Counted from the stretch's first letter, positions 53,100 through 63,249 are shown. The stretch is DNA of 64,000 nucleotides from Candidatus Avedoeria danica (GCA_016703025.1 JADJCV010000004.1:1863501-1927500); one strand, 5' to 3'. The notes: generated by a model not told the origin, from the letters alone. Program-made: numbers and translations.

Positions 53100-54475
53100 C
53101 GAACGCCCGCCTGCGCCACGGCGACATGCCGGACCGGCCCGCGCAGCCGGAGCATCGCCCGGGCGATCAGCGACCAGCCGCCGATCCACAGCCGGACGAG
53201 GCCGAAGAGGAGGCCGAACAGCGCCATGCCGATCCGGCCGCGCGGATCGAAGCGCGTGTAGAACGCGTTCATGAAGAAGCCGAAGGCCGTGTAGATCAGC
53301 GCTGCGGCCGGCAGGCCGAGGCCCCAGCGCACGGCCGGACCGTACACGGCGTGCTCGATGCTGCGGTTGAAGGCATGGCCGAGGCGGTGAACATGCGCGC
53401 TGTAGCGCTGCCGTGCGCCGGCCGAGAGGGTCGACGTCGTCCCGGCGGCGGCGATCGCCTGCGCGGCCAGCCGGGCGTGGCGGATGGCCGACGTCACGCC
53501 GTTGCCGGTCAGCGGGTCGGGCATCGAGGCAGCCTCGCCGATCATGAACCAGTTCGGGCCGCAGACCTGGCAGGTGACGTACGGCTGGAACGCGATCGTG
53601 GAGATCTCGGTCTCGGACTGGGCACGCAGCAGCTCGTCAAAGTGCTCGAAGCGGCCGAGCTCGGCGTGAAGGATGTCCGTGACGGATGCACCATCGCGGC
53701 GGCGGGCCCTCATGGCCTCGGCCGTAAGGATGAAGCCGACGCTCGTTCGATCGGGCGAGATCGGGATGTCCCACACCCAGCACAGGTAGCGGTCGCGGTT
53801 GTCGACGAAGAACGTGGTGCCGAGCGTCGCCGGCGGGGTGTGGAAGTACGTCCAGAGCGCGACCTTGGCCTCGCCGTAGTGCGTGCGCGGGATCTGGAGC
53901 GAGCGGGCGAACAAGCCGGCGATGCCGGTCGCATCGACGAACCAACGCGCGGCGATCCGCGTGCCCGACGTCGTCGTCACGGCGGCGATCCGGTCTCCGT
54001 TGCGCTCGACGATCGTCGCGCGCTCCCAGATGAACGTGGCGCCCAGCGCGGCAGCGCGCTCGTACAGGCGCTGGTCGAGGGCGGTGCGGTCGACGTGAAG
54101 GGTCGAGGTCTCGAAGCGCAGCGGCGACCGGTTGACGAACCGCCACGGCGTCGCCGACCACGGCGCGGCGCCGACCTCGTTGACGACGATGTGGCGCTTG
54201 GGGGTGGCGACGGCGTCGGCAAGGAGGGTCTCCGGCGCCACGCCGAGCTGCTGGAACAGCCACGGGCTCGACCAATCGAGCGACTCGCCGACCTTGTTGT
54301 GGGGATACGGCGACGTCTCGATGCAGACGACGCCGAGGCCGGCGCGGCGGAGGAAGATCGCCGCGGACATCGCCGCGATGCCGCCGCCGACGACGGCGAC
54401 GTCGACGTCGACGTCGTACGGACCCGAAGCGACGTCGGGCCGGGCCGGTGTGGTGGAGCCGTGGTGCTGCGACAC
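53096..54475 (-). CDS. FAD-dependent oxidoreductase, flavin halogenase-like
   Basis: A 459-residue flavoprotein. The FAD-binding GGGIAAMSAAIFLRRAG lies at residues about 30-46 and the second FAD motif (GEAASMPDPLTGNG) near 330. VGESLDWSSPWLFQQLG near 62 is the VGES/GxS-type segment of flavin-dependent halogenases and geranylgeranyl-reductase-like enzymes. The WxWxIP halogenase fingerprint appears only loosely, as CWVWDIPISPDRTSVG. The C-terminal 70 residues have two hydrophobic helices, so it probably sits on the membrane. The GTG start lacks a strong ribosome site. The downstream hydrolase gene overlaps by four bases. Halogenation versus epoxidation or desaturation cannot be settled from sequence. 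Confidence 0.75.
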   Translation of the reverse strand: MSQHHGSTTPARPDVASGPYDVDVDVAVVGGGIAAMSAAIFLRRAGLGVVCIETSPYPHNKVGESLDWSSPWLFQQLGVAPETLLADAVATPKRHIVVNEVGAAPWSATPWRFVNRSPLRFETSTLHVDRTALDQRLYERAAALGATFIWERATIVERNGDRIAAVTTTSGTRIAARWFVDATGIAGLFARSLQIPRTHYGEAKVALWTYFHTPPATLGTTFFVDNRDRYLCWVWDIPISPDRTSVGFILTAEAMRARRRDGASVTDILHAELGRFEHFDELLRAQSETEISTIAFQPYVTCQVCGPNWFMIGEAASMPDPLTGNGVTSAIRHARLAAQAIAAAGTTSTLSAGARQRYSAHVHRLGHAFNRSIEHAVYGPAVRWGLGLPAAALIYTAFGFFMNAFYTRFDPRGRIGMALFGLLFGLVRLWIGGWSLIARAMLRLRGPVRHVAVAQAGVR

Positions 54476-54621
54476 CCTGGCAGTGTACGGGCGGACCGTG
54501 GGGGGTCAATGGGGTTGTGCGACGCGTTGGGTTGGGGTGTTGTGGTGGGGGGATGGGGTGTTGCGGACATTCGGCGGGGTGGCGGCGGCCCGGCACGTCG
54601 GGCGTCGGTTGGACGGCGCGG

Positions 54622-57243
54622 CTACGGCGTCGGGGGTGGCGCCACCGTGAACGTGACCGTCCCGCCCTCGCCGACGTCGGCCACGAGCCGGTCGCCCGGC
54701 GTGAAGCGACCCTCGATGATCTGTCGGGAGAGCGGTCGTTCGACCTGGCGGTCGATCTCGCTGCGGAGCGGGCGGGCGCCGAGCTCGGGCTGGTAGCCGG
54801 ACTCGACGAGTCGGTCGACGAGGGCGGGGGCGAACGTGATCGACAGCTGTTGGGCGGCAAGCTTCTTGTCGAGCTTCTTGCGCATGATGTCGACGATCAG
54901 GCGCAGCTCGGGCTTGCCGAGGCTGTTGAAGATGAGAAACTCGTCGACGCGGCCGAGGAACTCGGGCCGGAACACCTCGCGCGCCGCCTCCTTCACGGCG
55001 TCGACCACCTTCTCGCGGCCGACCTCGTCCTGGACGCGGAAGTACTCGCTGCCGACGTTGCCGGTCATGATGATCAGCGTATGCCGGAAGTCGACCGTCC
55101 GCCCGCGCGAGTCCGTCAGGCGGCCGTCCTCCATGATCTGGAGCAGGACCATCAGCACGTCGGGATGGGCCTTCTCGATCTCGTCGAACAGCACGAGCTG
55201 GTACGGCTTCTGGCGCACCGGCTCGGTCAGCTGCCCGCCCTCGTCGTAGCCGACGTAGCCGGGCGGCGCTCCGATCATCCGACTGACCGCGTGCTTCTCC
55301 TGGTATTCGCTCATGTCGAGCCGGACCATCGCATGCTCGTCGTCGAACAGGAACTCGGCCAGCGCCTTGGCCAGCTCGGTCTTGCCGACGCCCGACGGCC
55401 CCATGAAGATGAAGCTGCCGATCGGCCGGCCCGGGTCGAGCAGCCCGGCGCGCTGCCGCCGGATCGTGTCGGCCACCGTCGTGATCGCGGTCTCCTGGCC
55501 GACGACGCGCGCCCTCAGGAACGCCTCGATCTGCAGCAACTTGGCCCGATCGTCCAAGCCGGCCTTGATGCCGGTCAGCCGTTCGAGCGCGAACGCCACG
55601 TCGTCGGCGTCCACCGTCGGCGTCTGCGCGACGCGCTCGTCGTCCAGCGCCTGCAGGTGGGACAGGCGCAGCTTGATGGCGGTGGCGGCCTCCTGGATCA
55701 GGCGGATCGCCCCGGCGGGCGGCGGCGGCTCGCGGAAGAAGCGGTCGGCCAGCCGCGCTGCGGCGTCGATCGCATCGTCCGTGACGCTGAGTGCGAAGCT
55801 CGGGGTGCTGACCGCGGCCTCGAGCATCGCCCGCCGCGCCCGGACCATCGCCACGCTTTCGGCGATCGTCGCCGGCTCGATGAACACGAGCTCCGCGTCC
55901 GGTTGGTCGGCGCTGCCCCAGCTGTTGGCTGCCTTGTCGGGGATCGTGCCGAGCAGCGTGACGGTCTTGCGGGCGATCGCCTGACGCAGGTCGGACGCCG
56001 GCTGCGGCCAGCGGGCAGCGTCCAGGAAGCGGGCGATGTCGGGCACGAACAGGATGCCGCCCTGTGCGACGCGGATCGCTTCGCGAAGCGCGGCCCCCGG
56101 CTGCGTCGCCAGGTAGCCCGGTTCGATCTGGATGACCGAGCGGTGGCGGAACGCGCCGGCCGTGTCGCGCGCCAGCTGCGCCGCCAGCTCGAGCACGATC
56201 GCCTCGAGCACGGACGGGCTGTCGCCGACGAGCAGCGTGAGCGCGTTGCGGTCGACCGCCGCGATCGTCCGCGTGACCCAGGCGGGGTTGACGAGGAGGG
56301 CGGCGGTTGCGTCCACCGAAGCGGCGCGGGCCTGGGCGAGGAGGTCGAGGGTGGGCCCTTGGGGGGAGGAGGGGGTCGGGGCGGTCGATGCCGATAGGAC
56401 GCCCGCGGCAGGCCCTCTCCCCCCGACCCCCTCCCCCAATTCTGGGGGAGGGGGAGGATACGTGGCCGAGGAAGGGGGCACGGGAGTGTCCCCGGTTGTG
56501 GGGGCCGATGGGTCACCGCCGATGGGCGGCGTCTTCGGGGCGATCGGCCACGCGCCCTGATCGATGGGCACGCCGCCGCTGCGGTCGATCGGGCCGTCCC
56601 AGCGGCCCCACGCGACGGTTCGCGGCGTGCCGGGCAGCGTGCCGAGCGGGCGGTAGACGATCGTCAGGAGCGGCTCGCGCCGGTCGTCGCCGATCCGCTT
56701 GGCGAGGGCCTCGAGCTGGGGGGCGATCGTGGCCGGTCCGCCGCCGACGCCGATCGCCTGCAGCGTGCCGACGACGGCGCTCTCGGCCCGTTCGGCTTCC
56801 ACGATGATGAGCGACTTCGTGCTGCAGACGCCGCTGCTGCGCTTGGCCAGCGCGTCGAACAAGTCCCGCGCCGTCCCGTCGAGCGTCATCGTCGTGAGCG
56901 GGCTCCCGGCGACGTTCTCGACGGTGTCCGGCACGTCGATCTCGCCGAAGGCGTCGCCCGACGACAGGTTGGCTTGCGAGGCCCGCAGCCGGTCCTCGAT
57001 CATGTTCAAGCGCCCCGGCGCCAGGACGTCAAGCAGGCGGGCGCCGGCGCCGTCCAGGCCGCAGACGGCGAGGACGATGTCGGTCACGTTCAAGCGGCCG
57101 CGGCCGGGGGGCACCATCGCCCAGGCGCGGCGCAGGGCCTCGAGCGCCTCGGGCGTGAAGCGGGGCAGCGGGCGGACGAGGGGCGGCGAGGCGGCGGCGT
57201 CGGCGGCGGGGGTCGGGTTGGCGGACGGGGATGATTGGCTCAT
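54622..57243 (-). CDS. Clp/Hsp100-type AAA+ unfoldase with degenerate first ATPase domain
   Basis: An 873-residue protein. An N-terminal helical segment (residues 25-85, FTPEALEALRRAWAMVP) resembles one Clp_N repeat. A Pro-rich linker lies at about 235-300. The region where ClpB/ClpC carry the first nucleotide-binding domain (about 300-590) keeps the fold pattern, but the P-loop reads LVGDSPSVLEAI, with no GKT. The second domain is complete: GPSGVGKTELAK (Lys621), LFDEIEKAHPDV (Asp687-Glu688), the GAPPGYVGYDEGG pore-loop region and the C-terminal GARPLRSEIDRQVERPLS block. It should be a single-motor disaggregase or unfoldase. No ClpP-binding loop was recognised. A palindromic repeat has inserted in the linker. 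Confidence 0.85.
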   Translation of the reverse strand: MSQSSPSANPTPAADAAASPPLVRPLPRFTPEALEALRRAWAMVPPGRGRLNVTDIVLAVCGLDGAGARLLDVLAPGRLNMIEDRLRASQANLSSGDAFGEIDVPDTVENVAGSPLTTMTLDGTARDLFDALAKRSSGVCSTKSLIIVEAERAESAVVGTLQAIGVGGGPATIAPQLEALAKRIGDDRREPLLTIVYRPLGTLPGTPRTVAWGRWDGPIDRSGGVPIDQGAWPIAPKTPPIGGDPSAPTTGDTPVPPSSATYPPPPPELGEGVGGRGPAAGVLSASTAPTPSSPQGPTLDLLAQARAASVDATAALLVNPAWVTRTIAAVDRNALTLLVGDSPSVLEAIVLELAAQLARDTAGAFRHRSVIQIEPGYLATQPGAALREAIRVAQGGILFVPDIARFLDAARWPQPASDLRQAIARKTVTLLGTIPDKAANSWGSADQPDAELVFIEPATIAESVAMVRARRAMLEAAVSTPSFALSVTDDAIDAAARLADRFFREPPPPAGAIRLIQEAATAIKLRLSHLQALDDERVAQTPTVDADDVAFALERLTGIKAGLDDRAKLLQIEAFLRARVVGQETAITTVADTIRRQRAGLLDPGRPIGSFIFMGPSGVGKTELAKALAEFLFDDEHAMVRLDMSEYQEKHAVSRMIGAPPGYVGYDEGGQLTEPVRQKPYQLVLFDEIEKAHPDVLMVLLQIMEDGRLTDSRGRTVDFRHTLIIMTGNVGSEYFRVQDEVGREKVVDAVKEAAREVFRPEFLGRVDEFLIFNSLGKPELRLIVDIMRKKLDKKLAAQQLSITFAPALVDRLVESGYQPELGARPLRSEIDRQVERPLSRQIIEGRFTPGDRLVADVGEGGTVTFTVAPPPTP
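56427..56454. repeat. G/C-rich palindromic repeat inserted in a coding sequence
   Basis: CCCCCTCCCCCA (56427-56438) and TGGGGGAGGGGG (56443-56454) form a 12-bp stem with loop ATTC. The motif is of a kind usually found between genes. Here it encodes the PPPPPELGEGVGG linker of the Clp-like protein, read through in frame. Confidence 0.6.
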
Positions 57244-57400
57244 GGGGGCAGCGTATCCGGGGGGTGGGAGGTTGTCAACGCGGCGGGGTACGCGGGATCA
57301 GGCGGGCGGGTTGCGGCGGGGCGTTGGCGGGGGGGCGCGCGGGGCAGCGGTGCCGGAGGGCGCGCATGGCGCTCGGATGGGCGGCGGATGGGCGGCGGTA

Positions 57401-60400
57401 CTACTCCTTCTTGCTCACCGTCAACACCCCGCCCGAACTCCGCCCGAACACCTCCGGGAAGTACATCTCCTGCACCAGCGCCGGGATGACGTTGAACGTG
57501 CCCGCCACGCCCGCGCGGGCCAGGTAGGTGTAGTCGTACGTGCCGGGGCCGAGCACCTCGGCGAAGGCAGCCACCTTCTCGTCGCGCAGCTGCGAGGCCA
57601 CCCAGTAGGACCACCAGTCCCACTCCCACCAGCCGGCCTCCTCGTCACCATCATCGTCCTCGTCGGATTGCTCGCTGAACTCGGGTCCGCTGGCCACGGC
57701 GGTGCTGGTGCGCAGGCTGGTATCGACCGCCTCGAAGCCGGCCGGCAACGGGTCCTCCAGCATCACGTAGTGCAGCTCGTGCGGCACCACCAAGGTGAGC
57801 TTCACCTGGACGTAATCGCCCACCTTCACGTCCGTGGCCGGCTCGCCGGTGGGCTTGAGGGTGCGCGGGTCCACCCGCACGTACTGGCGCCCCAGCCCGA
57901 CGCCGTGGTCCACCGGCGGCGCGGTAGCGGCGGGAACCATGTAGCGCAGCCAGGCGCCGTAGTACACCCGGCCGGCGCCGGTCTTGGCGATGGTCAGCCG
58001 CCCGCCGCCGGTGCCGAGGAGGTCGGCCACGGACGCGGTGAGCGTCTGCGGCTGGTCCACGTTGTCGGCGTTGACCGTGCCTTCGCCGAGATTTCGGTCG
58101 CCCAGCGTCACGTCCCAGCTGTAATCAGCCTTCAACTCGCCGCTGGCCTTCATCTGCTCGGTGAAGGCCAGCACCGCCCAGGCCGTCTCCTGGGTGGTGG
58201 CCCAGTGGTCCACGTCGCGGTTGACCATCAGCCAGCGCACCACGTTGGGCAGCGCCGCATCATCGGGGCGCAGGCGGGCCAGCGCGAAGAGGATGATGGC
58301 CGTGGTGCGGGTGTTGGTGTTGCCGTTCCAGCGGTCGTCGGTCGGCTCTTCCCAGGATGTGCCGGTGGCGCTGGTCACGGCCGCGCTGCCCAGGTCGGCG
58401 AGCAGGCCCTTCACACGGGGGTCGTCCGGGCTGGTGACGGCGGCCAAGGAAACCGCCAGTAGCGCCCGGGCGTAGCGGGCCATGTGATCGCGCCGATCGT
58501 ACAAAGACACTGCCGCGCTGGCGGGCAGATCGTCCGACTCGGCCAGGGCGAACAGGACGAGGGCGCGCTCGTTGAGCTCCGCGGGCGTGTCACGCAGCGG
58601 CTTCGCCGCCAGCCAGGCGGTCAGGTAGTGGCGGCCGCGGTCCAGCACGTCGTCGTCCACGGCGAAACCCGCGGCCTTGGCCATGTCCAGACCGTACACG
58701 GCATAGGCGCTGAGCCAGGGATAGCTCACGCCGCGTTCCCAGGCGCTGAACCAGCCCCAGCCGCCGTCCTGGCGCTGGTAGCCATACAGTTTTTGCAGCT
58801 GCGTGGCCACGGACTGCTCGAGGCTTCGCGCCAGATCGGGCCGTTCAAGACCCAGATCCTTCAGCGCCTTGTAGCTGACGACGTTCGGCAAGAACTTACT
58901 GACCGTCTGCTCGGTGCAGTCGTAGGCGTAGGACTTGAGCCAGACCAGGCTGTTGGTGCTGGCCGCGGCCAGCGACGGGTTCACCTCCACCTTGAACGAG
59001 CCCTGGCTGGGCACCACGCCGGCCGGCGGGCGGACCACCTCTACCACTTCCTTTTCGGTCATGCCGGCCGTGGCCACCGTGGCGGGAGCCGTGAACATGT
59101 ACACCGGCAGGGGCAGCTCGATGGCGTCCTCGCGGCCTCCCCCTTTGACGTAGAGCTTGACCATCACCTCGCCGTCGGCACCAGGCACAGTGGCGGGGCG
59201 CAGGCCGGTGGCCGGCACGCTCACCGGCCAGCTCAGCTCGGCCTTGCCGCCGGCGGGCAACGACAGGCGTTGGACCGCGTCACCCTGGACGATGAGCCCC
59301 TCCACGGCCAAGACGGCTTCGACGTCGACGGCCTTGTCGGACTGGTTCTGGACCGCCGACTCCAAGCTCAGCGCGTCACCCACGACCACGAAGCGCGGCA
59401 GCGCGGGCCGCAGCATGAGCGATTTGGTGCTGACGATGTCCAACCTGCCGGCGCCGATGCGCGTGTCCGCGCCGGTGACGCCGTACACCGCCATGTCCCA
59501 CGTCGTGAGGTTGTCCGGCAGCGCAACGTCGACCGTAGCGAGGCCCTTGTCGTCCGTGACGATCGCGCCGTTCCAGTACGCGGTGTCGCGGAACACCCGG
59601 CGAACCGTGCCGGGCTCGGGCAAGCCACCGCCGCCGCCCTTCTTATCGGCCGCGAGCTGGGCGTTCAGTCGGTCGGTGGATCGGGAGAGCGACGCAGACG
59701 TGCTCACGCCCAGCATGCGCTCGCCGTAGAACGTGTCGACCAAGCTCGGCCCCGCGGCGCTGGTGAGGGCGAGGAGCGCCTTGTCCACCAATGCCAGCGA
59801 CAGCTCGGTCTTGGCCGGCTTGCCGGCGTGGTCCGTCACCGCGATCTGATAGGTCACGGTGTCGCGCGGTTGGAAGGGGCCGGGCCGGCTGGTGGTGACC
59901 GCGATGTCGAGAACCTTGCCGGCCGCCGAGACCGATAGGTTGGTGTACCCCAGCTTGAACTGCGGCACCGGGCTGTCCGGGCCGGTGCCCTTCACCAGCA
60001 TCACCGAGACGTAGATGTTGGGCGCGTCGTCGTCGGTGATGGGGATCTCAACCGTCTCGCTGTTGCCCTCAAGCGTCAGCCGCCGCACCGTGCGGATGCC
60101 GGCGCGCTCGGTGGTGACCAGCGCCTGCGCCCCGGCGAAGGGCACCGGCACCAGGATGCGGGCGGTGTCGCCGGGGACGTACGCCTTCTTGTCGGGCACC
60201 AGTTGGACGCGGTCGTTGTTCTCCTGGCGCCAGTTCGTGTATCCGGAGCCGCTGACCCACAGGTAGGTGGCGCTGCTGGCCGAGCGCCCTGCGCCGTCCT
60301 TGGCCTTGGCCACGACCCGGTACACGCCCGGCCCGGGCGGCGTGAAGCGCCCGCTGGCCGCGCCCCGGCCGTCGGAGATCACGCGGGCGTGGCTGAGCAG

Positions 60401-63205
60401 CGTGTCGGTGTACTTGCTGGTCCAGTAGAAGCGCCCGTCCTCGCGCTTCTCCTTGATGCTGTACCAATCGCGCTTGACGTACGACAGGTCGACGGCCTGT
60501 TGGGTGACCGTGACACCGGTGCTGGACACGGTGAGGACGTCCACGTCCGCCGGCTTGCCCGCGGTGCCGACGTACGCCCGCGGGCGTAGGCCCAGGTACA
60601 GGTCGGCCTTGTGGACCACGGCGCTGGCGCGGGCGGAGACGGCCTGGTGGTTGATGTCGGTGACCTCGACGTCGAAGGTCAGCGCCTGGGCGATGGGCGC
60701 CTCGCCGACGTCGGCCGGCACGTCGAAGTTCAGGCGTCCTTCGGCGTCCAGCGTGGCCTCGCCGTCGCGCACGACGCCGGCCTCGGGCTTCCAATAGCGG
60801 CTCTCGGTCAGGTCGTAGTCGATCCAGTCCCACCAGCCCGTCACCGCCGCCGGTGTGGAGAAGAAGAAGTCGTCGGTGAGCAGGCGCCAGTGGACCTTGG
60901 CATCGGCCACGGGACCGCCGAAATAGTACGTGCTCGCGGTCGTCGCGTGGATGGGGTCGCCTTGCGTGTAGGCGGGCTTGTCGGTCTCCACCTCCACCTG
61001 GTATTCCGGCTTGCGGTAGGCGGCGACCTGGAAGGAATGCGCGGTGCTCCAGATCACGTCGTCATCGTCGCCATCGTCCTCGTCGTTGCCCGCCGTCGGG
61101 GTGCCGCCGGATGGTTGCCGGCTCGGCCGGACGAGGCGGGCCTCGAGGTTGTAATAGCCCAGCGCGGCGGCCGGAGCCAGGTCGAGTTCGCCGTTGAAGG
61201 TCCCATAGGCGCTCAATGGCAGTTCGGTCTGGAAGATGGCCTTGCCGTCGCCGTCGTTGGCACTGATCCGGATCGACTGGTCACCACTGGGCAGGGAATA
61301 GCGGGCGTCGTCGTCCTGACGCACCACGCCGCGGAAGTAGACCGTCTGGCCGGGGCGGTAGATGGGCCGATCGGTGTATACGTCGCCGTAATACGCCTCG
61401 CGGTCGAACGTATAGCTGAGGTTGAAGTCGTATGGGCTGAAGCCGGACTGCCAGTCGCCGGCCGTCGCCGCCACCACCGTGCCGTCCGCCTCGCTGACGG
61501 CATACGCGTTCCACCAGCTCTCGTCCCGGCCCAGCGGCGGGAAGGTCCCCCGGAAGACGCCGTCGCCGTCGGTGCGGCCGGTGGTCAGCTTGCGGTCGTT
61601 GGGACCGTACACCGTGATCGGCAGGTCCGGCACCGGCTGGCCGGACTTCAGGTCGGTGGCCCATACCAGCGCCTCGCGGTCCGTGCGTTTGAGGGCCAGG
61701 TTGACCTTGGACGCCAGCACGAGTTCGCGGTCGCTGCCGAGCGAGATGAGATACGGGCCGGGTTCAAGCAGGCCGGTGGTGCCCGCGGCGAGCGACGTGG
61801 AGACGTATCGCACCGCGTTGAGCTGGCCATCGTTGCCCACCGACCAGCGCCGGGTCGGTACGTCGGTCGGAGCGTGGACCGCGTTGAGTTCGCGCTCGCC
61901 GGTCAGGAGGTCACGGTAGTGGTCGCCTTTGATCCGATACGTCGACAGGCTGACCGACGGCTGGTTGATGGCGCCGATGTACAACCGCGCCGGGTTGTAG
62001 GCGTTCAGGAACGACTTGTCCGAAGGCGTTTCGATCCAGGCCGACGGTTGCATGGCCGCTACCGTGAAGCTCACCACCGTGTCCGGGCCGAGCGCTTCCC
62101 CCGCCTCGCTTTGCGATGTGCCGGCGATGCGCACGGTGTACGACTCCGAGGCGAGCCAGCCGCCGCCGACGTAGGCGACGCGGTTGTTGTCGCCAAGCCA
62201 CACGCTCTGGTTGGTGATGGTGGGCTGAACCGTCACGTTGAGCTTCTGCTCGGCCATGGGCGCGCTGAAGCGGATCTCGAATTGGTTCTCGCGCAGCCAC
62301 TCGGAGTCCTTGGCAGCGTCGGCCGGGGTGGTGCGCGTGATGCGGGCAACGTCGGCGGTCGTGAACGACCAGCGGAAGTCAGCCTTCGTTGCTGCGACGC
62401 GCGCCGCGTCACGCGCCCCGGCGGCCACGACGGCCTCAAAGCGTTGCAGTCGGTCCAGCGTGGCTGCGGGCGTGAAGACCATCGTCCGGTCGCCGAGCCA
62501 CTTGATCTTGCCGGCCACCGCCGTCCGGCCCTCCTTGGCCACGCGCTCAAGCCGGAAGGCCGCCGCGGTGGAGGCCCGGTCCATGGCCTGGGTGAACGTC
62601 ACCGACACCGGCCGCGTGGCGGCCACGTCGTCCATGCGGTCGTCGCCGGGCTGGGTCGCATCGACGCGCGGCGCCACCGTGGTGAAGGCAAAGGTGTGCG
62701 CCTCCGCCAGCCGGCCGCCGAGCACGTCCATGAAGTCGCCGGCCACCCGCACGGTGTAGCGGGTCGATGCGCGCAGATCGACGGACGGACTGAAGACGTA
62801 GGTCGACGTGTTCAGCCACTTGCCCTCGCCCGCCACCGCCGGCTCGATGGTGATGGGTTGGGGCAGCGTGTCCTCGTCTTCGACACCCACCAGGGGCACG
62901 ACCGGATGGTTGAACTGCACCGCGAGCTGCAGCTGGCCGTCGGTGGCCGTGACATCGTCCGCGCCGTCCTCGGGCTGGGTCCGCACGACGGCGAGGGCCT
63001 CGTTGGTCTGTGCGAACACCGGCATGCTGGCCAGGAGCGGGCGGCTGGGCAGCGGCGTGGCCGCTACCGGTCCCCCGGTGGCGTGGGCTTCGGGCGTGGT
63101 CTTCTCGTCCGTCCCCTTGCACCCGACGACAGCGAGGCCGGCGGTCAGAATGCAGGTTGCGGTGAGTACGCTGCGCACGCGGGCGGAACGGGATGGGCTG
63201 GCCAT
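57401..63205 (-). CDS. Bacterial alpha-2-macroglobulin-like lipoprotein
   Basis: A 1934-residue protein. The ATG at 63205 has AGGAG six bases upstream and gives a lipoprotein signal (TAGLAVVGC, Cys29). Successive macroglobulin beta-sandwich domains follow, including Ig-like N-terminal repeats (residues about 80-330) and MG domains with VYTDRPIYRPGQTVYFRG near 620. The thioester motif CTEQ (Cys1430-Gln1433) is intact, followed by the alpha/alpha toroid (DGGWGWFSAWERG). Proteases that cut its bait region would be trapped covalently, protecting the envelope. The pbpC gene lies 44 bases upstream in the same direction, the classic partner for repairing peptidoglycan during such attack. Standard bacterial length. 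Confidence 0.93.
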   Translation of the reverse strand: MASPSRSARVRSVLTATCILTAGLAVVGCKGTDEKTTPEAHATGGPVAATPLPSRPLLASMPVFAQTNEALAVVRTQPEDGADDVTATDGQLQLAVQFNHPVVPLVGVEDEDTLPQPITIEPAVAGEGKWLNTSTYVFSPSVDLRASTRYTVRVAGDFMDVLGGRLAEAHTFAFTTVAPRVDATQPGDDRMDDVAATRPVSVTFTQAMDRASTAAAFRLERVAKEGRTAVAGKIKWLGDRTMVFTPAATLDRLQRFEAVVAAGARDAARVAATKADFRWSFTTADVARITRTTPADAAKDSEWLRENQFEIRFSAPMAEQKLNVTVQPTITNQSVWLGDNNRVAYVGGGWLASESYTVRIAGTSQSEAGEALGPDTVVSFTVAAMQPSAWIETPSDKSFLNAYNPARLYIGAINQPSVSLSTYRIKGDHYRDLLTGERELNAVHAPTDVPTRRWSVGNDGQLNAVRYVSTSLAAGTTGLLEPGPYLISLGSDRELVLASKVNLALKRTDREALVWATDLKSGQPVPDLPITVYGPNDRKLTTGRTDGDGVFRGTFPPLGRDESWWNAYAVSEADGTVVAATAGDWQSGFSPYDFNLSYTFDREAYYGDVYTDRPIYRPGQTVYFRGVVRQDDDARYSLPSGDQSIRISANDGDGKAIFQTELPLSAYGTFNGELDLAPAAALGYYNLEARLVRPSRQPSGGTPTAGNDEDDGDDDDVIWSTAHSFQVAAYRKPEYQVEVETDKPAYTQGDPIHATTASTYYFGGPVADAKVHWRLLTDDFFFSTPAAVTGWWDWIDYDLTESRYWKPEAGVVRDGEATLDAEGRLNFDVPADVGEAPIAQALTFDVEVTDINHQAVSARASAVVHKADLYLGLRPRAYVGTAGKPADVDVLTVSSTGVTVTQQAVDLSYVKRDWYSIKEKREDGRFYWTSKYTDTLLSHARVISDGRGAASGRFTPPGPGVYRVVAKAKDGAGRSASSATYLWVSGSGYTNWRQENNDRVQLVPDKKAYVPGDTARILVPVPFAGAQALVTTERAGIRTVRRLTLEGNSETVEIPITDDDAPNIYVSVMLVKGTGPDSPVPQFKLGYTNLSVSAAGKVLDIAVTTSRPGPFQPRDTVTYQIAVTDHAGKPAKTELSLALVDKALLALTSAAGPSLVDTFYGERMLGVSTSASLSRSTDRLNAQLAADKKGGGGGLPEPGTVRRVFRDTAYWNGAIVTDDKGLATVDVALPDNLTTWDMAVYGVTGADTRIGAGRLDIVSTKSLMLRPALPRFVVVGDALSLESAVQNQSDKAVDVEAVLAVEGLIVQGDAVQRLSLPAGGKAELSWPVSVPATGLRPATVPGADGEVMVKLYVKGGGREDAIELPLPVYMFTAPATVATAGMTEKEVVEVVRPPAGVVPSQGSFKVEVNPSLAAASTNSLVWLKSYAYDCTEQTVSKFLPNVVSYKALKDLGLERPDLARSLEQSVATQLQKLYGYQRQDGGWGWFSAWERGVSYPWLSAYAVYGLDMAKAAGFAVDDDVLDRGRHYLTAWLAAKPLRDTPAELNERALVLFALAESDDLPASAAVSLYDRRDHMARYARALLAVSLAAVTSPDDPRVKGLLADLGSAAVTSATGTSWEEPTDDRWNGNTNTRTTAIILFALARLRPDDAALPNVVRWLMVNRDVDHWATTQETAWAVLAFTEQMKASGELKADYSWDVTLGDRNLGEGTVNADNVDQPQTLTASVADLLGTGGGRLTIAKTGAGRVYYGAWLRYMVPAATAPPVDHGVGLGRQYVRVDPRTLKPTGEPATDVKVGDYVQVKLTLVVPHELHYVMLEDPLPAGFEAVDTSLRTSTAVASGPEFSEQSDEDDDGDEEAGWWEWDWWSYWVASQLRDEKVAAFAEVLGPGTYDYTYLARAGVAGTFNVIPALVQEMYFPEVFGRSSGGVLTVSKKE

Positions 63206-63249
63206 GGTGAACTCCTGGCGGCATGATGGGCGTGATGGAGAGGGCTTGC

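Noticed and set aside
60611..63226. Long plus-strand frame opposite the alpha-2-macroglobulin gene
   Set aside because: Low-complexity translation without motifs. The minus strand has a lipoprotein signal, macroglobulin domains and the CTEQ thioester.
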